NCBI GenBank assembly: GCA_933207985.1
Contig: OW240921.1
Coordinates: 20,716,428 to 20,780,427 of the forward strand
Direction: 5' to 3'
Length of the DNA: 64,000 nt
Origin: Pelobates cultripes
Taxonomy: Eukaryota > Chordata > Amphibia > Anura > Pelobatidae
Positions 1-10,200 of the stretch are shown here, piece by piece. The position numbers and the translations under genes are program-made. Numbering within the stretch: position 1 is the first letter of the stretch; the number at the start of each line of letters is the position of its first letter. Under the pieces are notes generated by a model, which did not search any database, was not told the DNA's origin, and saw nothing but the letters and a program-made list of their open reading frames with translations.

Positions 1-805
1 ACAAAGCATCCACTATACATACTGCATCCACTACACAAACACATACTCTGCATCCACTGCACACACTGTATCCATTACACAAACACAGACACTGCACTAA
101 CTACACAGACACTCCGTCCATTGTACAAACACAGACACTGCATCCACACACAGACACTGCAATCACTACACAGACACTGCATCAACTACACAGACACTGC
201 ATCCACTACACAGATACTGCATTCACTATACACACTGAATCCACTACACAGACTCTGCATCCACTACACAGATACTGCATTCACTATATACAGTGAATCC
301 ACTACACAGACTCTGCATCCACTACACAGATTCTGCATTCACTATACACACTGAATTCACTACACAGACTCTGCATCCACTACACAGATTCTGCATTCAC
401 TATACACACTGAATTCACTACACAGACTCTGCATCCACTACACAGATTCTGCATTCGCTATACACACTAAATTCACTACACAGACTCTGCATCCACTACA
501 CAGATTCTGCATCCACTACACAAACACACACTATGCATACACTATATACACACACTGCATACACTATACACACACACACTGCATCCACTATACACACACA
601 CACTGCATTCATTATACGTACACACAAACAATGCATTTACTACACACTCTGTATGCACTACAGCACAGGCACTACATCCACCACACAAACCCACACTCTG
701 TATAGATTATACACACTAACTATGCATTCAATACACACACTGAATGCAATACACACACTGTATCACCTACAAAAACACAGAGACTACACACACTGCATAA
801 CATAA
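1..805. repeat. ACAC-rich minisatellite (about 20-bp unit, 60-bp higher period)
   Basis: Units such as CACTACACAGACTCTGCATC recur, and between about 240 and 510 a 60-base block repeats almost exactly. The array continues to the left edge of the window. Open frames within it are repeat artefacts. Confidence 0.9.
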
Positions 806-1223
806 TGAATGTGGACGTATTTTGGTGAGGGGGCAGCATTTCATCCGTGTACCCAGACAGCACAATGTTATGGGCTGGCCCTGCCTATGTAACTATGTAA
901 TTATATTATTGTGGAAAAAAAGAATATGGTAGAAGTCCTTTCTTTGAGATCTTCTAGGAAAATTATCAGTTCTAAAGCTATGGGAAAGGACAATTAAATG
1001 GTTAAAAGTAAGAGTCCTATGTCTGTGGGTTGAACCTCTGGAAGAGTAAAGGATGCTGCGGGGCAGATTTTGGTGTGAACCGCTCCTGTGAAGTTTGTGG
1101 CACCACCCTGAATTTCATTGAAGCTGATGATCAACAAGACAGGACCAGCAGATCACACCTTGGAGCTCACCGGGATAAGACTTGAATTATTCTCCTGGCA
1201 TCCTGAAACTAGACTGTCTGAGG
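806..1223 (+). promoter_or_regulatory. Probable promoter and 5' UTR region of the LYPD3-like gene
   Basis: About 400 bases of non-repetitive sequence lie between the tandem repeat ending near 805 and the start codon at 1224. I see no convincing TATA box, Inr or CpG island. The role is inferred only from position; further 5' noncoding exons could lie outside the window. Confidence 0.3.
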
Positions 1224-1287
1224 ATGGAATATAAATTGTACTGGAAATATTCATTATTGCCCATTATTTGTGCGGTCCTAATGCAAG
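1224..1287 (+). CDS. lypd3: LYPD3-like coding exon 1 (signal peptide)
   Basis: The ATG at 1224 opens a basic-hydrophobic leader ([20 protein letters not shown]). The donor is GTGAGG at 1288 and the exon ends in phase 1, matching exon 2. Upstream in-frame coding potential is absent, so this start is preferred. Confidence 0.75.
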
Positions 1288-4200
1288 GTGAGGAATTATT
1301 TATTTTCACAGCCTGTTATATAAATTATTATTTTCTATTTTCAAGGTTTTTAATTCACTAGACAACAAGTATCTGCAACAAAACAAACTTTGCATAACCG
1401 GAGGGGAGTAGGGTCATGTTTAAATGAAAAGCAGTGAATTGGAAACTACTTTGCAAAAATAAAATTGCCACGCTGTGACTCGATTTACAATTGGAGAAAA
1501 TGTCCATAATCAGCTATTTAAGTTGGTTTTCAATTCACAAAAATGTAGTGTTTAGTAAAACCCACAGTCGAAAAGAACATAGTGGCGCAGTTTGCCTAGA
1601 GAACTATTTAATCCAAAATCAAGAATCATTAACGCCAAGAAGGCTACTGAGACGTGTATACTGTGAATTGCGATGAACTGACAAGGGAATTTTTTTTTAA
1701 ATAGTTGCCTTGGACCAATTCTACAACTCCACTATCTTACCATCTCAGTTATCTGGTGTACATTTTACAAATACATTTGCGGAAATTCTCTTTTACCAGT
1801 ACGTAAACCCTATGCACGTGTTTTTTTCAGGGTCATTTAAGAAATATTGAGTCGTAGTTACCTAACAATACGCTTGCTTAAAAAACTAACCCAAAAGAGT
1901 CACAACAGAATGTTCTCCAGATCAGGCTATGTGTTTTCTCCAAACTGACTGTTTTATTTGTTACAACCCACCACAACGCACTATTTAGTGGGTGGGGATT
2001 TAATTTGCGTATAATATGTAAATAATTGTATAAGTATGCATTAGAGTGATAAAATAAGACACGGTACATGCAGCAATTTATGTAGTATTACTTTATTTAT
2101 TTTTTTAGAATGAAGGTAGTCTTTGATACGACGTGCATCTTATTATATTTCACGTCCAACAAAATATGTGGCTAAGTGTGGTTTTAGTTAATTTTTGCTT
2201 TAAAAATAGGGCCGTCGGATAACACTTGGCTTCAAGATGGCGACTTTTACTACTATGTCTTCCAAAGAGCTGGAATTTTAAAGTTTTGACCCGGGGCAGT
2301 GATGACTAATAATGCGTCAGAAAGGTGGCTGTGCATTATGGGAAAAGTAGTTTGCAATCATCAGCAGAACCAATGCTGCTGCTATCTGCCAATACCGTAA
2401 TGTATTCACATTCAGTATTCAGAGTTACTCCGTGACATCATTAGCCACTAAAGCAGCAAAATATAAGAATATAAAATATTCCTAAAGAGCTGCTAGACAA
2501 TGTTTATGTTTTTGGGTGATTCACAGAGTTAATCACTCAATTCCAAATCTCCCCGTACCAAACTGAGCTGTACGGTGCCATTCGGCATACTGAATCCAGA
2601 CATTGTTCATACTATTTAACAAGGTTGAGCTTTTGCAGACAAGGCTCCGAATGAGCCTGAATTTGACCTGGACTTTGGCCGGACCAAAGGCTGCTGAACA
2701 GCTGAAATTGGCAACTGGATTTTTAAAATCTGGGCCCGGATGCACCAAATCCAGCCTCGGCTTTTAAACATCCAAACTATTTGCAGGCATAACCCATTAT
2801 AGCATTATGATGTCATATTGATGCAAACCGAGGGTTTAATTCACTAAACAACTAATTGTAGTTGCAACATTGGCAAAATCAGCATGTTTGCCTAAATGAG
2901 CAATTTTGTCAATTAAATACAATTTGGTATTTGGTAAATAAACCCCTGAGACTTAAAGGATTTAGTTGTCTGCAAGGAAACAACATTTTTCTTTTAAAGC
3001 AGATAGATTTCATAGACTGCCTTGGATTCCATAAAATGAGGAACTCTTCTTTCACAGAACTCTCATTCAGAGAACCACGTTCGTTCGTGATACGGTTTAT
3101 AGGACGGATCACAAAATCGTAGACTGTTCCTTTCACATTCTTTACACAATTTAACCCATTGGGAACTGCAGAAAAACAGGTCACATTATGCAAAGAGTGT
3201 TAAGAGTACTATATTTTTCTGATACTTTACTTCCTAGAGTCCAGTATCAAATTCAGTATCAAAACTAAATCTCCCAACTGTCTGGGTTTTGGCAAGATAG
3301 TAACCACATAAAATGTTGTACATCCACCTCTGTACGTTCCCAGAAACCCTTGCTCCATACAAATCTACAAGATGGTTAATTTCTCGTGGAAGTCTAAGGA
3401 CAATGCTGAACAATAAACCTTTGGGAACTCTCCATTAATTTGAAATAAGAAATAAACCAACACTTGCCTATGGGAATATAAGATACCATCAGCTCCATTT
3501 TGACACAGCCCTGTGCTTTTCTGATTACCGGACTTTAAAGATCCTGTATCAAATAGGATTGTCCCATATATATATAACAATGAACGGAGGACCATGTAGA
3601 GTAAGTATTTCAAACTCAAAGGCTAGCACGGGCCAAATAAACAAGGTTTACGTTAATGTGGGCCGAAAAAAAATGAAATTTTCATAGAAATGTAAATTTA
3701 TTTTTTTGAAAAGTAAAGAACAAAAATAAAAAAAACAGCATCCCCTTCTACTAAACCCTAGCACCCTCCTCTACTAAACCCAGCCCCCCTCTACTTAACC
3801 CTAGCATCCCCTTCTACTAAACCCTAGCACCCTCCTCTACTAAACCGCAGCCCCCCTCTACTTAGCCTAGTACCCTCTTCTACTAAACACCAGCCCCCCT
3901 CTACTAAACCCCAGCCCTCCCTGTACTAAACCCTAGCACCCTCCTCTACTAAACCCAAGCCCCCCGCTACTAAAATACTAAAACCTAGCACCCTTCTCTA
4001 CTAAACCCCAACCCCCCTCTACTAAACCCTAACACCCTCCACTACTAAACCCCAGTCCCCATCTACTAAATCCCAGCCCCCCTTCTACTAAATCCAAGCC
4101 TCCCCTCTACTAAATCCCAGCATACCCCTCTATTAAACCCCTCTATTAAAAATTAGCCAACAAGGAGATTCCACTCACATTGCCGCTGCCAGTATACGAC

Positions 4201-7200
4201 TCCGGAGTCCGGACTCTGGTATACCCTGTGAAGGTGGAGCACGTCGACGTCAAGTCCGAATGGGACGTGGCCAAAGGTGTAACTAGAAACCATGGGGCTC
4301 CAATGTGAAAATTGCCCCTGGCCCCCCCATATGTCTCACCCCCCTAGCCCCTTAGCCCCTCCATGTGTCTCATTCACACACCACAGGGTTAGTGTGGCAT
4401 GGTTGGGGGTTTGAGAATACCAGAATTGGAGCGGTTAATGAGATAGAGTGAATGTGGCAGGGTGAAAGGGGATGAGTGTGGCAGGGTTAAAGGGGGCGAG
4501 TGTGACAGAGTGATGGAGAAAGAGTGGGAGTGAGTGTGACAGTGCGAGAGAAGGGGAGTGTAATGGGGTGAATATGACAAAGCAATGGGAGATGAGTATG
4601 GTATGGGTGAGTCACAGGATTGGTGGAGTTATTGTGAGTGTGGCAGAGTGAAGGCGGGTGACAGTGGTATGTGGTGGGGTAACAGTTACACAGACAAACC
4701 CCTGCATACACTGACACACATGCAGATATACAAACAAACACACAGTGACATACATGCACATACACACTATATAACACATACGGATACATACACGGACACA
4801 CATGCTGATACACAGGCACACATACACACATGCAAATGCAGACACACAAACTAACACACAGATACATATATACATGCAGACACATATGCAGATACACACA
4901 CACTTAAGGACAAACATTCAAATACACAGAATGACGCTCATACGGATACAAACAGTAACACACACAGATATACAGATACGCAGACAAACAGACACACATG
5001 CAGACACACAGACACACACATACATACATACATACAATCACACAAACACAGACACACACATACAGAGACATACACACATACAGAGACATACACACATACA
5101 TACAGATACACACACACACATACTGAGGCATACACACATACATACAGAGACACACACACGTACATACAGAGACACACACAAACATTAGTCACCCTTCTGT
5201 TTCCTTCCTTTTAGATGCAGGAGGGTGACGTCCCTGGGGTCCAGTGGTGGCTCAGGCTGATGGGAGTTAGACTCTGACTCCCTTCTCTCTTTCCTCCCTT
5301 GCGGCGCTCTGTGTAAGCTGGGAGGAGTGACTGGGGCAGTCATTTTCTCCCAGCTCAGTCTGACATCATCACAGGGGGCCTGGTCGTGCTATTAAAGCGC
5401 CCCATTGCTGACGGGCCCCCTGGTAATACTTTGCCATCGGGTGGCCCTAACAGCATGGGCCACCCGATGGGCCCCTGAACATGGCAGCGGGCACCCGGTT
5501 GCAGGGGTCCATAGGGTGGTAGGCACCTGTAATGTGGGGAGAGCAGGTGCCAACTCTGCCTTAACAGTAAGCACTGCTCTGGGGGCGCCCCTAGATGGGC
5601 AGCTGCCCATCACTTGGGCTCCCTGTTACACTCCATCTACTCGCGGCTCGCTGGGCTGCAAAGATATTTATTGTGACCGCGAGTTTGACATGCTTCGTGT
5701 AGAACTTAAAAATAAACAGGACATTCCGTACTGCCATTAGGTCTTTAGGGACCACCATGTGATGATTGTATTAAATAGCATGGATCCATAAGAGCTAAGG
5801 CTGTGTTTTAATATTACAAAAAAAGTGCTTTAGGATTGCGAAGGTTATTTTTTACGTGATGATGACTATTTCAGTGGCAATAGTTGAGGACACATAGACA
5901 TCACCGTATAGAAAATGCAAAATACTGAAATAAAATTAGATGTCTTTTTCATATTTAAAGCATGGAGATTGAATATGCCAATGGCATAGTAATAATTGGG
6001 GAATTTCCCATTTGCTCTGTAGTGCCATCTCTTTGATAATATAGAGATTAATTTGGCACCAGTGAAGCTAAGCACCCTCCTGAAATATTTATTAAGGGGG
6101 GGATTGTTGCACATTAATTGCCCCCTCTGATTTATACTTTAATAGGGGGACAATTGCACAGGTCTCCCCTGTTATAAACATAAAGTAGTATACAGTATGT
6201 TAGATTGGGCGGGTTTGTGGATTCCCATGCCCCTTGATATATTATGCCCTACTCAGTCTCCTCCACATAAGGGGTATGAGAAAAGAAGGAAGGCTATCTC
6301 ATGCTGTATAGTCAAGGACCCAAATGATCCCTGGTTAAATTTATTTTTGTGCTTACGTAAATGGCCATTGTACCAGTTTGTCAGGTAAAAACAACCACTA
6401 ATTTTTTGTGTTAATTTATATAAAATGTTAAATTTTTTTAACTGTTACCACTTTTTAATTTGTTTTTATTCAAGTCGCGACATCACATGTATCCGACCTG
6501 AGAGCTGGGTCGAAGTCAAGGTTTTGTGGACCATATTTGCATTGACTTTCCCACTGATAAAACTTTATGATTATTGTATTTATCATGAAAAACCAAAGTA
6601 GTTTTGAGATAAAGCGCTATTTTTAAAACTTAACGTCCATTTATAACGCTGATTGATTGCCCTCCGGTTTGAGCTGCTTGGTGCCCTGAGTATTGTATGG
6701 ACAGTGGTTGATCTGTTTGGAGTGTAGGCAGCAGTATATGTACTCAATATAGGAGGCCACGCACATGTATATCATCAAGATAGGAAATAAAACCCCAAAT
6801 ATCTTTAAGACTAATACAGGGTGTCTTTACCATTATTTAAAGCAACCTGTACTAAAGTATCAATCAAAGCTTATTTTTTATAAGTAGGCGGAAGGCTCAC
6901 CATCCAATTGACCTATCACAGGTATACCAGAGTACAGCAATTTGTCAGACGTATGTAGAAAAATAAATAATAAAAGGAAAAAAAATAAAACTAAACAATA
7001 CATATAACAAGACCTTTTGGGTCTCTGCAAAGTATAGTTAATTACTGTGTATTCTACGTGTTCTATGATTATATGAAAATGTTTGTGATGTCTGGAAGAT
7101 CCTTGAAGTCTACTTTTACTTTTTTTTGTAGGGACGTGCGTTGAGTCTTTGGAATGCTATTCCTGCCAGGATATGGGTAATGGAAACTGCTCAGACAAAA

Positions 7201-10200
7201 ACGTTTCAAAGGTCCTCTGCGGTCCAGACCAGAATGTGTGCATCGAGACCGTCACGGCTTTGGAAACAAGTATGTGTGGGGTAAAGGAGGTGAACAATGA
7301 CACGTTCACGTTAATGGAGTGTGAACCCCGTGATTTGGCACTTACAGTTTGAAAAGATTTTTAAAAGTCTGTGGTTTGAGAGACAAACAAATATCCTTCT
7401 AGATCACCAACCAGTGAATCAATACATAAAAGGGCAATACAATGCTTCTCATGGAGGAGAACTGGGCACCTGATGGAAATGCTCACCAAAGAATGCTTCC
7501 CTATGGGAGGGCTTCCGCTTGTGGCCAAGTTTTTCTTGGTCCATACAGTGAAACCGCCTCCAGTGTCTTTAAGTACAAAAGCCACTGGAAATGTGCTTAA
7601 ACCTTCAAGGTAAACATTGTTTTTTCTGAAAAACAGCAATGTTTTACCTTGAATGGCTAAATTGACAGGACCACTGCATCCAGACCACTTCATTGAGTAG
7701 TTGTATAATGGCTTAAAAGTATTTTAGGCATTATGTCAAGAATAAACATTGCCAAATAATATGGAGTGATGGGGTATGGAGTGATACTGCAGGAAAACAT
7801 GGAAAACATGCTTCATTCAGAAAATCTGATTTTTTTTTTTTGTTAGTGTATATCTAAAAACAGTTTGCAAAAGCTGCAGCTCTCTTGTCTACAGCCTTGG
7901 CTAGCCTTCCCCTTCTAGCTCCACCCATACCTTTGTGGCTGTCCAATCACAGGCTTCCCAATGCAGCTCCATGAGAATGCTTTTGTTCTGGGCAATTGTT
8001 ACCTCTTGAGTTTAGCTCCACTGAGCTAAACAACCAGGAAGTAACAGGACTGTTTTTCTGACTGACAGCCGGGGAGGTGGAGCAAGATTAATTTCGATTG
8101 AAAGCTACACTTTTTGTAAAATGAAAAAAAAAAAAGAGGACACACTCTTCACACATAAAGCACTTCAATAGGCTAAAGTGTTTTAGGATGTGTGGTGTGT
8201 CTCTTTAAGCCCTGCTCTCAAACTCCAACTACTTGTTGGCAACAGTGGCTAAAATAAACAGGAAAAAAAGCAACAACAAAAAAAGGTATCTGTGCACTAT
8301 CCAAATTCCTAATCACATTTAAATAAGAGCAGTTCACCTTGCTATTGTTAATGTAGAATTCACCTAAGTGGTTTGGCTTGATGGACGAGGTGTACTCGTC
8401 CCTTGACGGCCATTGCAGAGGTATTACAAACCTCCTGTTATTTTGATATAAAAAAAGGGCTTAAGAAGGAATTACCTTTAATAATTGTAATAGTCATTTA
8501 CAATGATCTAAAGTGGTTATGGTGCCTAGAGTGTCCCATTAAGTGTAAAGAAAATCCCAACAACATTTAGCCAGAGTTTGTTAAATAAATTAATTATAGT
8601 AAAAAAAGAAGAAACCATAAGAGATGGGCTTTAGAAGCTGTTTGACACTATTTTCCAAACTTTCCCTTTTCTAACAGGTCACGACCAGTCCACGATGCTA
8701 CAGAAAGGTTGTGGAACCGGCTTACCAGGAAGAGTAGATAAAGCTGAGTACTTCCATGGAATGATAATGTACATAATGCTGATACAGTGTAACACCAGCC
8801 TCTGCAACACGGAACTGCACGCGAAGACCTATCTTCTATTACCCCCTGGTAATAACATATCCATAAACTCATGGAATTCCATGGAATTCCAAAATAGCTG
8901 AAGTCAGCTATCTTTCAAGTTTGGCTACCTTAGTCTAATATTGAAATTCACTTTGAATTCTAACTTTAGTGAATAACACTGAATATGTTGACAAAAAAGC
9001 TAAGAGTTTGCAAACTCTACTCATACTAAACAGGTATTAGATATAAATATACACTATGGACTAAAGTACTGGGACACCTGACCATTGCCCCAGCAGGGAC
9101 TTTTATGATATTGCATTCTAAATTTGCAGCTATAGCAGCTTCCACTCTTCTGGTAAGGATTTCCACAAGATTTTGGAGAGTGAATCTTTGCCCATTCATC
9201 CAATACAGCAGGGGTGGGGAAACTTTGGCCCTCCAGATCTTTTGGACTACACCTCCCTTGATGCTTTGCCAGCATTATGGCTTAAAAGCATTATGGGAGA
9301 TGTAGTCCAAAATATCTGGAGGGTTCCCACCCCTGCAGTAGAGCATTTGTGAGATCAGGCACTGATGTTGGATGAGAAGGCATGGCTTGCAGTCTCCATT
9401 GCAGTTCATCCCAATGGTTTTCGATGGGGTTGAGGCCAGGGCTCTGTCAGGGCCAGCCAAGTTCTTCCACACCAAACCATGTCTTTATGGACCTTGTTTT
9501 GTGCACTGGGGCATTGGAAGTAAGGGGCCTAGCCAAACCCCTCAAAAAGAGCCTCCTACCCTTACTTCACCTCCTCCACCAATCTTTAAAGTTGCTCTCT
9601 TGGCATCCAGTCAACTCAAACTGGCCCATCAGACTGCTAAATAGAGAAGCTTGATTCATCACTCCACAGAATACATTTCCATTGCTCCATAGTCCTGTAG
9701 CAGAGTGCTTTACACCACTCAACCTGACACTTGGCATTGTACTGGGTGATGTGAAGCTGGCATGCAAGTGCTTGGCTACAGAAACCCATTCCATTAAGCT
9801 TCTGAGCTCCCATCACACTGTTTGTGTGCTGATATTAATGCCAGTGGAAGTTTGTAAATCTTCAGCTATGGAATCAGCAGAGTGTTGGCGGCATTTATGC
9901 ACCTCACTTGGTGATCCCGATCTGTGACTTTACAAGATCTTCTACTTCGTGGATGAGTTGCTGCTGTTCCTAAATGCTTCCACTTTCCAATAATACCACT
10001 TACAGTTGACCATGGAATATCTAGCAGGGATGAAATTTCACAAGCTGACTTATTGCAAAGTTGGCATCCTATCACAGTACCACGGATGAATTCACTGAGC
10101 TCTTCAGAACGACCCATTTCTTTCTCAAATGTTTGTTATTGCAGCCTGCATGGCTCGGTGCTTGATTTTATAAACCTGTGGCAATAAGTCTGATTAAAAC

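Noticed and set aside
4487..5192. Cys/Val/Tyr-rich and His/Thr-rich open frames on both strands
   Set aside because: They are direct translations of the CA-rich and GTGT-rich simple repeat; no domain, no splice sites.
7132..7352. Single-exon Ly6 gene ending at 7352
   Set aside because: The frame after 7269 is intron; the GTATGT donor and the phase-matched exon at 8678 complete the domain.
9372..9654. Plus-strand open frames inside the Tc1 region
   Set aside because: They are shadows of the minus-strand transposase relic.
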